This document shows, in pieces, positions 22,001 to 27,457 of a DNA stretch of 64,000 bases (position 1 is its first letter; each line of letters starts with the position of its first letter). The notes beneath the pieces are model-generated. The model made no database searches and was not told the DNA's origin. It saw only the letters and a list, made by a program, of their open reading frames with translations. The stretch comes from Micrasema longulum. Its lineage: Eukaryota > Arthropoda > Insecta > Trichoptera > Brachycentridae. The translations under genes were made by a program, and so were the position numbers. The DNA is taken from positions 124,001 to 188,000 of the forward strand of contig JAGVSM010000844.1 of NCBI GenBank assembly GCA_022494885.1, in the 5' to 3' direction.

Positions 22001-24200
22001 GTCCCCAATTCCCCCTCAATCCCGAGAAAAACTTATTTTTCAGCAGGGTGGTTTTAGACTGGAATAAATATCTAAGCCTAGGTGCTATTCCATTTCGGTC
22101 AACCAGTTAAAAAACCGTTTGGATTCTTTTTTGAAATCTTCTTTCGTTCTTCACGCAGACAAAAAGCAGTAGACAAGATATAGGCGCACCAGCAAAGGCT
22201 GCCTGCCTATAATTAATAATAATAATATTATGTACTAAGCAGAAAAAAAAATTGATAAACTTAAAGCTACTATATAAAAGTATCAATAATACATATGCAA
22301 AATAAACATTAAAAAAATAATTTATTTTTCTAAATGCTTTATACAAGTTTTAAAGGCGACTAATAATTAAAATAAACACACCTTCATCCATCCCCCATGG
22401 TGTGTCACCATCATGTACAGTAGATACAAGTCCACCTCTTTGCCATTGATGACGGGAAAATGGCGGATAGTGGTTCTGTAAAGAAAAAAGTTTAGTCAAC
22501 AAAATTTGTTTTTATCCTAAAGTAATAATACGCCACTGACAAATACAGTCGCCCATACGGACAAAAACCATTCTATGATTATCAACTAAAAAGTTAACTA
22601 CTGTTTCCAGTATGGGCACTTGTAACACTGGATACATAAAACTGCAGACAAAATATGTAAGATGAAATCTTTCATTGTATACAAGCCACCTTTGGTAAAA
22701 TTATAATTCTATACAATTCCATTACGTAATTGGCAACCCCTACGTTAATCATTTGTAACATAAATCATTCCACCACATAATTTTAACATAATTAATTACA
22801 CAAATTCAATCATAATCAAACATATTTTTCTTTGCCGTAATTTAATTGACACATCTCATCATTAATCTAATGTAAAAATACAAAAAATGAATACCAAACA
22901 AGTGTACAATACAAAACATGCACGGTGACGATTAGAACGATAAGAAAGCAGTCTGCTAGAGTCGATCTCGGTACCTACAAACTATGATGGTGCAACGACT
23001 CCCTGCTTTTTGAATGAAATATTTTATCAATTATTTATTTCCACCTATTTTTACTAGGCAGTGCACTGCGCTTAACCTTTCCCTTACTGTCTTAAAAACA
23101 TCTGTTACGGTGCTGTGTAGTCACTACACATGCAAAAAATGAGATTTTAAATCGTAAAAGCGTAATATTCATCGGCAATTGCTTCAATTATTTATAGTTG
23201 AAGTCAAGTGATGATATTTTTAATCTAATTGTTAAAAACCTTAATTCATGCTCTCAGTGCGCAAAAGAACCGCCCCCAACGAAAGCCGGGAAGCTACTAA
23301 CGCAGCTAACGGGCATATGGGAGAAGAACAATAAACGTTACTGTTCGCGCATGTGACGCATAGAAATTGTCTCTCTCGCTCCCAAATATGCCCGTATTAT
23401 TGAGAGTGAGACGTAAAGAGTGTGCGTGACAATTATTTATAAGGATTACTCTTTTACTACGAACGCAACATGCGACACATTGGTAAACTTTCTATTGTAA
23501 TGGTGATATCTCCGATTTTTGACAAAACGCTTTTTATGTTCCCAATAAGCATTGATTATTTAATTAAAAAAAAAACATTTTTACCGATACGCAAATGTAT
23601 AACGAAGGAATACCGAAAATCTCAAGCCATCATTTATTATATTAAAGGAGATATTAAAGTTATTAGATGCAATGTCTGGTAGCTACACATCACCGGGAAG
23701 GGAGAGTTAAGTACATACTAAGAAACAGCCTTTGCTAATTAATACCTGTCATAACCCAGACACCTTAAAGCAAAAATCTTTTAAATTATATAAATCACCT
23801 TAACTGACAGTTGGTTTTGATTGTTCAGTTAGTAAACTGTCGTTACTGAAAAAGCTTCGTTACAATACAAACTCTTTATTGAGACACATTGCAATTTGAA
23901 GTTGGAAAACTGGGAGTGTTATTCAATGAAGGAACTAATTTCGATTGTAGAAGGTAATTTACGACAATAAGACGAATCAAATCAATTCGAGCAACAAAAA
24001 TAATGATCGGTTTCTTTAAAACTATAATACATTTCGTTAGCATTTGCATCCTAAATAGTAAAAAGCATTGTTTACCAACGGCAAAAATTGTTCATTTTAA
24101 CATACCCTCTAACTTCGTGGAAATGTTTTAACTCCTTAAGAAATATATCTTTATCCTTAATATATGCGGCTGAACTAGTTTTTACGTGGAATTTCGTCAT
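236..24200 (-). CDS. Bap170: Bap170 / ARID2 orthologue, 5' half (16 coding exons, 863 codons, continues past left edge)
   Basis: DNA-binding accessory subunit of the PBAP/PBAF form of the SWI/SNF nucleosome remodeller, acting in the nucleus. Seen: sixteen minus-strand exons with GT-AG borders whose phases chain exactly (2589 nt) with no stop. In order the protein has an ARID domain (about residues 18-103, including HFHEVRG, the VDLYLLYMMVTHHGGW block and IRQLYLRHLERWER), a Gly-rich run (108-126), an armadillo-like helical region (about 164-545, including SQVATIMRNLSFHEDN and RQMALDALGNVAPEV), Gln/Pro linkers, an RFX-like winged helix (about 630-690) and a low-complexity Pro/Gln/Ser/Thr tail. 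Known: human ARID2 has the same order and ends in C2H2 fingers, and family members are roughly 1700-1800 residues, so about half is missing beyond base 1. An in-frame TAA lies seven codons before the ATG. The exons are much more GC-rich than the introns. Orthology is confident from the ARID plus ARM plus RFX order. Confidence 0.95.
563..1102 (+). pseudogene. Degraded LINE C-terminus (CR1/Daphne-like), in Bap170 intron 15
   Basis: Reads, with two in-frame stops, as the thumb and C-terminus of a non-LTR reverse transcriptase: YKSYIRPALVYRFQIRN, INLLKRVKRKATKLSPSLK, then LETLNITTQQERRERGDLME, LNPRKHFLTNRIVDGWNKLP and a final stop at 1100. The same family appears better preserved at 13941-14400 on the minus strand. 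Dead, 5'-truncated copy. Confidence 0.85.
1265..1336 (-). CDS. Bap170: Bap170 exon 15 (Gln/Ser/Pro-rich)
   Basis: Donor CCCCG/GTAAGT. Acceptor AACTCAG gives RQNQQRLMGQNSQTPPSPQM-ITTP (residues 809-832). A second acceptor nine bases upstream (TTAAAG, exon start 1345) would add VTQ in the same frame. Phase 0 at both ends. It sits between a degraded LINE (563-1102) and a LINE tail, about 6.2 kb from exon 14. Confidence 0.8.
1640..1894 (+). mobile_element. LINE 3' tail
   Basis: T-rich 3' UTR-like stretch ending in GGCTTAGGCCGTTAATG and an AATAAATAAAATAAA tail near 1875-1894, the typical end of a 5'-truncated LINE insertion. No coding sequence remains. Confidence 0.5.
1895..2640 (+). mobile_element. 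Repeat R61 copy interrupted by a MITE
   Basis: Flanks of the MITE at 2105-2534 match, in inverse orientation, the uninterrupted repeat at 61395-61690. Shared blocks include a GGAGATTTCTAAGTTTTC-like stretch, TTTTTCGCAAATATCT and the run through GAATTACGCTATTATTTAGG. The match on both sides shows that this is one older repeat split by a later insertion. Confidence 0.75.
2105..2534 (+). mobile_element. MITE family G (GAGGAAGTTCAG termini)
   Basis: About 430-bp non-autonomous element. Left end AATAAGGAACTTCAG, right end CTGAACTTCCTCATT (inverted). The interior has conserved blocks GGAAATTGGATACAA and GACGTCACTGGTTCAT. Other copies: 7756-8199, 24553-25294 (interrupted), 30971-31917 (interrupted), fragments at 14877-14975 and 63905-64000. 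No ORF. Superfamily not determined. Confidence 0.7.
2975..3735 (+). pseudogene. RTE-clade LINE fragment, C-terminus of reverse transcriptase
   Basis: ORF 3082-3663 (193 codons) is the C-terminal half of an RTE-like ORF2: VDSFKYLGVHITEDGSMHKE, FNSCMMPVLLYGCESWQLT, LRRILGIRWFDFITNIEVRE and RRWTWLGHVLRMPQENL. The start before 3082 is frameshifted (DFQEIVDTLQ in another frame). It lacks the endonuclease and the catalytic YADD region, so it cannot move. An inverse copy of the last 300 bp lies at 42098-42412. Located in Bap170 intron 14. Confidence 0.9.
3898..4030 (+). repeat. tRNA-derived SINE, family S1
   Basis: tRNA-like head with B-box GAGGTTCGACCCC and the phrase GATCAGAGGTCCGAGG, followed by a body containing TTGATTTTCATTTTCTAATA. 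Related copies at 5885-5990 (minus), 24876-25002 (minus) and 49945-50055 (plus). Too degenerate to fold as a working tRNA. Confidence 0.7.
5340..5510 (-). repeat. SINE family S3 fragment
   Basis: Shares the body (CTATTTCACACATAGAAC, CACTCACCCAGAGTTCTGAG) and the ATCAGTC...CGCTTCAGGTG block with copies at 15135-15425 and 35048-35232. The 70-codon open frame on the plus strand here is incidental. Confidence 0.55.
5885..5990 (-). repeat. tRNA-derived SINE, family S1
   Basis: Inverse orientation; B-box read as GGTTCAAATCCCAC, then the GGTCCGAGG-type stem. A matching family member is at 49945-50055. Confidence 0.6.
6360..7400 (-). pseudogene. CR1/L2-type LINE reverse transcriptase remnant
   Basis: Frameshifted minus-strand RT pieces are legible: RGVPQGSVIGLIAFVIYSTD (motif B'-like), a catalytic F-ADDTK-like segment near 7130, DQRMALNALGIEIQN, and FLKIYLPYVSPVLEYANQIW. 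Many stops. The order of motifs is collinear with one decayed insertion. Occupies much of Bap170 intron 14. Confidence 0.75.
7489..7671 (-). CDS. Bap170: Bap170 exon 14 (SLIKHLLAHK motif)
   Basis: Acceptor GCGTTCAG, donor ATGCAG/GTAATC. Residues 748-808: LASHPHLSHALGEAPGPSQS, NTSLIKHLLAHKV, ending DRMQMQ. The short SLIK-LL motif recalls SLIKQLLLPK in ARID2. Very GC-rich with long open shadow frames. An internal in-frame donor (AAG/GTTAGT, exon end at 7531) would give a form 14 codons shorter. Confidence 0.85.
7756..8199 (+). mobile_element. MITE family G copy
   Basis: Starts AAAAGTTCAGTGCTATGGG, contains GGAAATTGGATACAAAAAA and TGACATTACGGAC, ends CCACTGAACTTCCTCATTG. Full-length copy in Bap170 intron 13, with its left end about 85 bp upstream of the exon 14 acceptor. 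Confidence 0.7.
8264..8997. mobile_element. pogo/Tigger-type non-autonomous DNA transposon, TA-flanked
   Basis: Termini CAGTAAAACCGCGATATAAC and the inverse of CAGTAGAACTGCGATATAAC, each flanked by TA (8262-8263 and 8998-8999). CAGT(A/G)(A/G)AACC starts plus TA duplication are typical of the pogo branch of Tc1/mariner. 734 bp with no transposase; a second MITE (8375-8542) is nested inside. In Bap170 intron 13, 44 bp upstream of exon 13's donor side. Confidence 0.8.
8375..8542. mobile_element. Palindromic TA-MITE (family P), nested
   Basis: Ends CAGGGTGTTCTTTAAACCC and its near-perfect inverse. Almost the whole element is one inverted repeat (arms about 75 bp, including ATCAGTATG-GCAAGAAGAC). 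Flanked by TA (8373-8374, 8543-8544). Larger relatives at 51528-51857 and 52495-52857. Confidence 0.85.
9042..9100 (-). CDS. Bap170: Bap170 exon 13 (59-nt small exon)
   Basis: Acceptor ATTTTAG, donor CTCCAG/GTATAC. Completes codon 728 and runs to 747: GPASPILKAQLNKAEQNKLQ. Supported by exact phase 1 to phase 0 chaining and good splice sites; too short for a simple ORF scan. Confidence 0.85.
9585..9715 (-). CDS. Bap170: Bap170 exon 12 (end of RFX-like domain)
   Basis: Acceptor TTTCCAG, donor ACTG/GTAACA. Residues 684-727 plus one base. SVFGGMVGPTAIKT and QQCYMGIRQRP close the RFX-like domain (compare TVFPNHTVKR and HIHVVGVKRR of ARID2). A pogo-like element ends 22 bp upstream of the acceptor dinucleotide. 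Confidence 0.92.
9739..10524. mobile_element. pogo-like non-autonomous element with nested MITE-1
   Basis: Left end TA-CAGTAAAACCCCCTAAG; right end GGGTTCCACTA-TA, a shorter imperfect inverse. Same CAGT-RR-AACC style as 8264-8997 but a different interior. It carries a MITE-1 copy at about 10042-10345. Lies in Bap170 intron 11, its left end 22 bp from the exon 12 acceptor. Confidence 0.65.
10042..10345 (+). mobile_element. MITE-1 copy
   Basis: Member of the family with the conserved core ACATTTTAGAGAAGGTAATA, GTCTAGGCA, GGGCTTATGACCTGTCATTG, AAGTGGCCACTTTACACAC and the far block GAGTTGAATCCAG...CAAACT. Nested in the pogo-like element. Confidence 0.75.
10660..10823 (-). CDS. Bap170: Bap170 exon 11 (RFX-like winged helix)
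   Basis: Acceptor TTACACAG, donor TTAG/GTAACT. Residues 630-683 plus two bases. ENEQFALAWLRSSWEP, EMYKQYMACCQKVGRKG and VISPLHFPRCVR match the RFX-type domain of ARID2 (FACQWLNAHFE, EMYSEYLSTC, GILTSTGFYKCLR). Confidence 0.95.
10974..11181 (-). CDS. Bap170: Bap170 exon 10 (Gln/Pro linker)
   Basis: Acceptor TTTTCCAG, donor CAA/GTAAGG. Residues 560-629. Low-complexity linker (QPQIQHQNQSVQQLQTVTTT, later APQPVPPPAPQPIPSVAPKE) ending QQQHAHQQAIQ. The frame is fixed by phase from exon 9 and into exon 11. The other frames are also open over this GC-rich stretch but do not chain. Confidence 0.9.
11340..11790 (+). other. AT-rich intron 9 filler, LINE-tail-like
   Basis: T-rich and A-rich stretches with a TTTTTTATTTTTTAAATTAT block that recurs at 17170-17220 (TTGTTTATTTTTTAAATTAT), suggesting an old LINE 3' UTR. 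No coding signal. Confidence 0.3.
11873..12000 (-). CDS. Bap170: Bap170 exon 9 (end of helical region, Pro-rich)
   Basis: Acceptor ATCTTTAG, donor CACA/GTGAGT. Residues 518-559 plus two bases: AQSYGPKACILMRVVE, equivalent to ARID2 FGPDALAAVKLIE, then a Pro/Gln/His linker. A MITE-1 copy starts about 18 bp upstream of this exon, inside intron 8. Confidence 0.92.
12019..12175 (+). mobile_element. MITE-1, truncated copy
   Basis: Starts AAACAATATTTTGAATCTGT and reaches AGTCTAGGCATTTACAGGGC. Begins about 18 bp from the exon 9 acceptor side of Bap170 intron 8. Confidence 0.7.
12266..12430 (-). CDS. Bap170: Bap170 exon 8 (last helical repeat)
   Basis: Acceptor GATTTCAG, donor GAG/GTAAAA. Residues 463-517. 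Encodes HDIMLLVVTLECVYALTALG and IVKVHGLIDTLVSLITVE, matching ARID2 [20 protein letters not shown] and KSIDMLVCLVSMD. Phase 0 at both ends. Confidence 0.95.
12655..12800 (-). mobile_element. LINE 3' tail
   Basis: Begins with an ATTTATTTTT run (a poly(A)-like tail on the minus strand) and AATGCCCGAGGGGCATTTAC, a tail block shared with 17245-17290, 57980-58010 and 62405-62430. Confidence 0.55.
12805..12995 (-). repeat. SINE family S2 body (head missing)
   Basis: Contains TCATTCCCTTTCCGCACCTA, GGGCACTGCGTTG and GTATCTTGATCATTTTTGTT, then AATATTTCATATTAACCATA and a decayed GGGAATCAAACC B-box. Matches full copies at 25347-25608 and 53010-53278. Confidence 0.7.
13392..13647 (-). CDS. Bap170: Bap170 exon 7 (ALGNVAPEV repeat)
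   Basis: Acceptor TTGTTTCAG, donor AAG/GTTAAA. Residues 377-462. Contains RQMALDALGNVAPEV and RARVLAALEILNKLAQNE, matching ARID2 LRQLGLDTLGNIA and MRGMEILGNLC. Ends in phase 0. Confidence 0.95.
13941..14400 (-). pseudogene. CR1/Daphne-like LINE C-terminus, better preserved
   Basis: Open for 125 codons and extended upstream by IWNPYFVEDINLLKRVQRRA. Then LPYVERLETLGLTTLQEWQE, RGDLIETYEILNS, RKHFLSNRVVDGWNKLPQEL and NEFKNELDLFRKS with a stop at 13941. This is the fixed end of a CR1-group reverse transcriptase. In Bap170 intron 6. Confidence 0.88.
15135..15425 (-). repeat. tRNA-derived SINE, family S3
   Basis: Inverse head AATTGAACCCAGGACCTCAA with TAGGCGACCACGTCAATCAC, body TTCTGGTTCTATTTCACACA and a 3' CCGCCCGGAC block. 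Ends 35 bp from Bap170 exon 6. Confidence 0.6.
15461..15651 (-). CDS. Bap170: Bap170 exon 6 (ATIMRNLSF repeat)
   Basis: Acceptor GCTCTAG, donor CTGAG/GTGATT. Residues 314-376 plus two bases. Encodes SRRMSQVATIMRNLSFHEDN and LALLAKHQTFLR, the best-conserved armadillo-like repeat of the family. Ends in phase 2 and joins exon 7 as FLR-FVLLCVN. Confidence 0.95.
16025..16500 (-). mobile_element. LINE 3' UTR repeat R16 (uninterrupted copy)
   Basis: An (AT)n/poly-T start is followed by AGGAAACATACAGTACAGTT, GGACCAGTGAAGTTTCCATA and CATGCTCAGATGTAAAA. The same repeat at 38115-38710 has a palindromic element inserted after ACAGTT. No ORF of significance. Confidence 0.7.
16500..17400 (+). other. AT-rich intron 5 DNA with a LINE tail
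   Basis: Mostly low-complexity A/T. From about 17000 it reads as a plus-strand LINE 3' end finishing AAATGCCCCTTGGGCGTATT and AAATAAATAAAAAATTAAAT at 17245-17310. No coding signal. Confidence 0.4.
17400..18360 (+). other. Intron 5 stretch without a recognised gene
   Basis: A 61-codon frame at 17410-17595 (MLHQNIIKIIQKHSGKTLSC onward) has no recognisable domain and decays downstream into stops. The DNA from 17950 to 18350 holds imperfect repeats of an AATTATTT-ACTGTAAATCTATGCC unit. Possibly an old transposon; function not assigned. Confidence 0.2.
18362..18660 (+). mobile_element. MITE-1, degenerate copy
   Basis: Core blocks GAAAACATTTTAGAGAAGGG and AAGTCTAGGCATTTATAGGG, then TGGCCACTTTACACACCGTG and GAAATCCACCCCTTGTC. 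An unrelated 60-bp stretch separates the halves. Lies just downstream of Bap170 exon 5. Confidence 0.65.
18718..18947 (-). CDS. Bap170: Bap170 exon 5 (helical region)
   Basis: Acceptor TATTGCAG; residues 237-313. The donor is AAG/GTGGGG, a weak site, but the phase (0) joins exon 6 correctly. Contains RDVIGRSYKEARNISTDWFW and LLAAEDSDGTLILPDDK. The FW pair aligns with the WIW segment that precedes the repeats in ARID2. Confidence 0.88.
19003..19250 (+). repeat. tRNA-derived SINE, family S3
   Basis: Body first (GTCCGGAGGGATTAAGAATA, GTGAAATAGAACCAGAA), then a tRNA-like segment TAGTGTAGTGGTTGGCGCAT and CTACCACGCTTGAGGTCCCA with the B-box broken. Fills most of the short intron 4. Confidence 0.6.
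19323..19541 (-). CDS. Bap170: Bap170 exon 4 (start of armadillo-like region)
   Basis: Acceptor TTTTTTCAG, donor GTAAGT. Residues 164-236 plus one base. Contains IERLALSLLSPLPNEQDFAL and NVCTILAADMNNK, closely matching the ARID2 block [20 protein letters not shown]. Starts in phase 1 and ends in phase 1. Confidence 0.95.
19623..20280. mobile_element. hAT non-autonomous element with perfect 8-bp target duplication
   Basis: CTTTACAG occurs at 19615-19622 and again at 20281-20288. Element ends are CAGGCAAGGGCAACC and the inverse CACATGTGGGCAACCC, sharing the hAT-type GGGCAACC. 658 bp, no transposase frame. In Bap170 intron 3. Confidence 0.85.
21111..21411 (-). CDS. Bap170: Bap170 exon 3 (ARID end, poly-Gly run)
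   Basis: Acceptor ATTTCAG, donor CCAG/GTAATC. Residues 64-163 plus one base. It finishes the ARID domain (VNSQGLWDSMLKQLGLP through LYLRHLERWER). A glycine-rich stretch coded by a GGC-type microsatellite follows (about 21236-21300), then an acidic patch (GVGDEGDDD) and HSYNHNQHN, a likely counterpart of the SYNYQQH segment of ARID2 that leads into the helical repeats. Confidence 0.95.
21236..21300 (-). repeat. Bap170: GCC/GGC microsatellite inside Bap170 exon 3
   Basis: Near-perfect (GCC)n on the plus strand encoding a glycine run right after the ARID domain. The length is likely to vary between alleles, in steps of three bases that keep the frame. Confidence 0.8.
21640..21945 (+). pseudogene. 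LINE C-terminal fragment
   Basis: Reads MAEHHYTYIRRKLFNNLPQN then LKQEIQYKKFQNKLKKGFLP and stop, a typical LINE tail (a hydrophobic FNNLP-type block plus FKNKLK). Frame broken upstream. In intron 2. Confidence 0.55.
21965..22215 (+). pseudogene. CR1/L2-like LINE C-terminal fragment
   Basis: Reads NIDNWKLYRPQFPLNPEKNL, FFSRVVLDWNKYLSLGAIPF and, after shifts, an SFVLHADKKQ-like end and GCLPIINNNNI. This is the R-FFS-RVV--WN pattern of CR1/L2 termini. Intron 2, 170 bp downstream of exon 2. Confidence 0.6.
22382..22475 (-). CDS. Bap170: Bap170 exon 2 (ARID core)
   Basis: Acceptor TTTACAG, donor AAG/GTGTG. Residues 32-63, including TTIRHFPVINGKEVDLYLLY and MMVTHHGGWMK, which match the ARID signature of a hydrophobic L-LY--V---GG- block. 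Starts in phase 2 and ends in phase 0. Confidence 0.95.
22500..24100. other. Bap170 intron 1, mostly unique AT-rich DNA
   Basis: A short repeat at 22548-22630 (AGTCGCCCATACGG) recurs at 34273-34345 and inverted near 13075-13150. A GC-rich block at 23255-23440 (GCCCGTTAGC-type, with a GCTCCCAAATATGCCCG inverse) is non-coding. No exon seen. Confidence 0.4.
24106..24200 (-). CDS. Bap170: Bap170 exon 1 (start codon, ARID helix 1)
   Basis: ATG at 24200-24198; the exon ends at 24106 before the donor GTATG. It encodes residues 1-31 plus two bases (MTKFHVKTSSAAYIKDKDIF, then LKELKHFHEVRG), the start of the ARID fold. The start is chosen because an in-frame TAA precedes it by seven codons and the context AAATATG is acceptable. 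Ends in phase 2, which joins exon 2 to make RG-TTIRHFP. Confidence 0.9.
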
Positions 24201-24330
24201 ATTTATTTTATTATTCGGTTAAATTAAAACTAAAAATAAGACCGCTTGACAACTTTCATGACAGACGCCGCTTCGCCGAAACTTATTACCACAGTGTTGC
24301 GCGTCGCCTTTTGTTTATTTTAATCGAACT
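24201..24330 (-). promoter_or_regulatory. Bap170: Bap170 5' leader and proximal promoter region, with a 9-codon uORF
   Basis: Minus-strand sequence just upstream of the start codon. A short GC-rich patch (24262-24310, rich in GCG) stands out from the AT-rich surroundings, as expected of a leader or promoter. An upstream ATG at 24259 opens a 9-codon frame ending in TAG at 24230, before and out of frame with the main ATG. No clear TATA or initiator was identified, so the start site is not fixed and a further upstream leader exon is possible. Confidence 0.45.
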
Positions 24331-24719
24331 ATTCGGTTGTTATTCATGTAACCGATTATTTTTATTCAGTTATGGTTAGTCGTTACACACAAATGTATGA
24401 TAAGTATTTTTTTATGTAATTAAATTGTTTACATTTTGAAGATGATAAATTGGATTCAATATCAACTGATGGAGCTTCATACTACAATAAAATAAAAATA
24501 AAGGCATCATTATCCTATCAACGAGCCACAACCAAATACATAGCAAACTACATAATAAGGAACTTCATCCCTACTGGAAATTGGATACAATAAATGTTTT
24601 CTTGCGCGCGGCTAAAATTGGAGCATCAAATTGTATTTCAAAGTTTCCTAAAATTGTTCGACAAAAATAATATATTTAAGTATATATTTATATATGCAAA
24701 TATACATATTATAATTTTT

Positions 24720-24848
24720 TAGTAGAAGATGTATGAATGTAGAGGAAGCGAGGTCTGTATGCCAAGATAGAGTGTTATGGCGTTCTATCCTCTCTGCCTA
24801 CCCCTACGGAGAAACGGCGTGATGGTTTGTTGTTGTTGTTGTTGTAGT
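24720..24848 (+). mobile_element. RTE-type LINE 3' end with (GTT)n tail
   Basis: Frame reads MNVEEARSVCQDRVLWRSIL and SAYPYGETA, then stop and a GTTGTTGTTGTTGTTGTAG microsatellite tail at 24829-24848, as RTE elements end in short tandem repeats. The same end occurs inverted at 53680-53900 and 61690-62060. Confidence 0.75.
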
Positions 24849-24875
24849 AAGTAATAAGATATGTATGTGAGCGTT

Positions 24876-25002
24876 TTCAACGAGTTAAATAACTCACTAT
24901 TAGAAAATGGAAATCAAGTTGGGAGTAGAGTGGGGTTCGAACCTTGGACCTCTGATCAGTGAGTCCGCTACACTAGCCGTGGGACTACAACCCGATTAAT
25001 TT
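24876..25002 (-). repeat. tRNA-derived SINE, family S1
   Basis: Inverse B-box GGGGTTCGAACC, CTCTGATCAGTGAGTCC and GCTACACTAGCCGTGGGACT; best-preserved S1 copy in the window. Confidence 0.75.
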
Positions 25003-25346
25003 GGATAAAAACGGACTACTTTGAATGACGTCACTGGTTCATATGAATCAACCAATGATGGGAGAATTATGGAAGATTTCTGGTTTCGTTGCCGTGAATG
25101 AACCAATGGGCAGAACTGGTCGAGAATAAGCTGAAGAGAACCTCTGACGTCACACGTGGAGTTATTTCACAAATACAAAATTTTAATAAATCGTAGCGCT
25201 GATAATACGATATACAATTTTTTTTTTAAAAAAACTTGGTCAAATAGTCTATTCAATTTTTTTTTTAAAATAAAAACCAATGAACTTCCTCATTCCTACC
25301 TTTTGTTCGTCATAATGAGTCATATAAATTTGCTTGGTGAGTCTTA

Positions 25347-25608
25347 TAATAATAATCATTCCCTTTCCGTACCTAATGGTGCATAGGGCACTGCATTGGT
25401 ACACCAATAGAAGCGTATCTTGATCATTTATGTTACATGAAGGTAAGGTGATCAGTCTTACGCTTCAGGTACCAGTCCAGGAACAATGAAATAATTTAGT
25501 GTAAAAACACCTTTTTAAATAATATTTCATATCAACCGTGTCGGGAATCGAACCCGAGACCTCTTGCATGGTAGGCAAATGCACTGATCATTACATTACG
25601 AGACCGAC
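25347..25608 (-). repeat. tRNA-Gly-like SINE, family S2, full length
   Basis: Inverse head: GGTAGGCAAATGCACTGATC, GGGAATCGAACCCGAG (B-box GGTTCGATTCCC). Body CAGTCTTACGCTTCAGGTAC and TGGTGCATAGGGCACTGC. Flanked on the right by a (TA)-rich run at 25615-25680. Confidence 0.8.
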
Positions 25609-25614
25609 AGTACG

Positions 25615-27280
25615 TATATTAATATATGGATTATATATACATATATATATTTATATATTTATACATATATATATATATTTGTAAGTTTGTAACTAATGAT
25701 GTTATTTTATTAAAATGCGTTTATTCAAAATAAACATTATAAATTAGTCTGAAATTTTATTGATTTGAAAAACCGTATGCATTATTTTCATCTGAAATAT
25801 TTTTTATTTTTTTGTCACACGTTAGGGAAAATCAATAATAATGTACATTCATAAATTAATTCGATTATTTTTCTGTGACTTGACATCACTAACTACCATA
25901 AACAATTTACAGATACAGTTTGCAGAGTTAACCACAGACACAGACAAATAAAAGTACCTACCTCAATTCGGAGACTTAATAAATAATAATTTATTTATCG
26001 GAATTCGTACAATTTTAGCTAAAGTCGTTTTCGACAGTACTTCTGTTGCTATTTCATTATTTTAAGGACACCGTTATTACTTATATCATGTTTATTGTGA
26101 ATATTGCTATTTGTCTAAAAAATTAGAAAGATACTTTATTTTTATTTTTTACCATAAAAGGAATAAATTATTAAAGAAGAGAATACACAATAAAAATAAA
26201 AATAACTCGTATTATTTGAGACATCATTCTGAAAAATATTTGTGTGCAATGAAATTCCAATTTCGCAATCTAATATGTATGCATTTATAATATTCTTAGG
26301 CACGCATCACGGCATTAATTTGTGTGCCGAAGTCTTTGATGACTGGAAACAATTCTTGGATACCCTTAACTTTACGGGTTATAGAGATAACGTAAAATAT
26401 TTAAAATTTTCCCTAAAATAATGGCGCATTACACTTTCAAGCACATAAGCTTTTGTTATTTCATGTGTGAAATAGAAGCCCCATATTGTAAATCACATGT
26501 CAAATAAATGTTCGTTATTAAAGAGAGAAAACGAGGCCTATGGATTTATAATCCGCATACACGTGATGAATGAACGTGACTCTCATTGAATTTTTAGGTG
26601 CTCTTTAGTTTGAGAAAAACAATTCGTTTTGTACAAACTATAATAATATACATTGTATTATTTAGTGGTATACCAATTACTTGACGACTTGATTGGAATG
26701 AATATTCTAAGAATTAATTTTAACTCTCGTCACATTGGGGTTATCTAGATTATCAATCATCACGTTAGTAATTATATTATAGTAATATATTATACAGTGG
26801 ATTGTGCATATGGCACTGCATCACCATAACAACTGACGCTTGCTTCAACCATTTGTGGCTTGAAAGTAATATTACAGTAAAAATAAACATTGTTCAGTCG
26901 TGCAATATTTCATAATTAATTTAATTTTACTAGAAATCAAACCTGGGACCTCAAGCATGGTAGCTAACCCATACAGTTTTTACAAATACGTGAACAATAA
27001 AACCCAAATAAGAAAAATATAAAACGAACAAATTTATTAAGCTAAAATACAAAATTATAGAAGTACTTCAAAATTAGATAATGTAAATACATAATAAAAG
27101 CAGATCGACACATAAAACAGCTAAACTAGAAGATAAATAAAAACAAAGCGAAAACCAACTACCCACAGCGGTGGTTGGAGATTCGATACGGGGTTGTTTG
27201 AGATTTAGTTCCACGGTAGGTTTTCTTTTTGTTTTGAAAATCACGTGAAGTTTAATTTTTTAATACATTCCGTAAAAATA
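25615..27280. other. Unique AT-rich DNA without recognised features
   Basis: (TA)n-type low complexity at 25620-25682, then no recognisable repeat or gene. The only notable stretch is about 26290-26390, where both strands have a short protein-like frame. A SINE-like inverse remnant (GAAATCAAACCTGGGACCTC) is at 26930-26985. Confidence 0.4.
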
Positions 27281-27340
27281 TGGCTTCTTGTTTGTTTTCA
27301 CACGTTTTCAGTAAGTATTATCACCTATTATGGATTATGT

Positions 27341-27376
27341 ACAATAATAATAATAATAATCATCATCATCATTGGC
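27341..27376 (+). repeat. (AAT)n(CAT)n microsatellite
   Basis: Run of AAT units followed directly by CAT units just upstream of the candidate leader exon. Confidence 0.9.
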
Positions 27377-27457
27377 TGTTAAAAGCTGTCACCTGGCGAA
27401 CAGCTGTTGGCGTCACGGCCATTTTCAATTTTATTGAGTCGAATGCGCGCAAACTTC

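Larger units (their letters stand above)
24553..25294 (+). mobile_element. MITE family G copy with two nested insertions
   Basis: Outer ends AATAAGGAACTTCATCCCTA and AATGAACTTCCTCATT. The interior is split at about 24690-25005 by an RTE LINE end (24720-24848) followed by an S1 SINE (24876-25002); the family G sequence resumes at GGATAAAAACGGACTACTTT. Confidence 0.7.
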
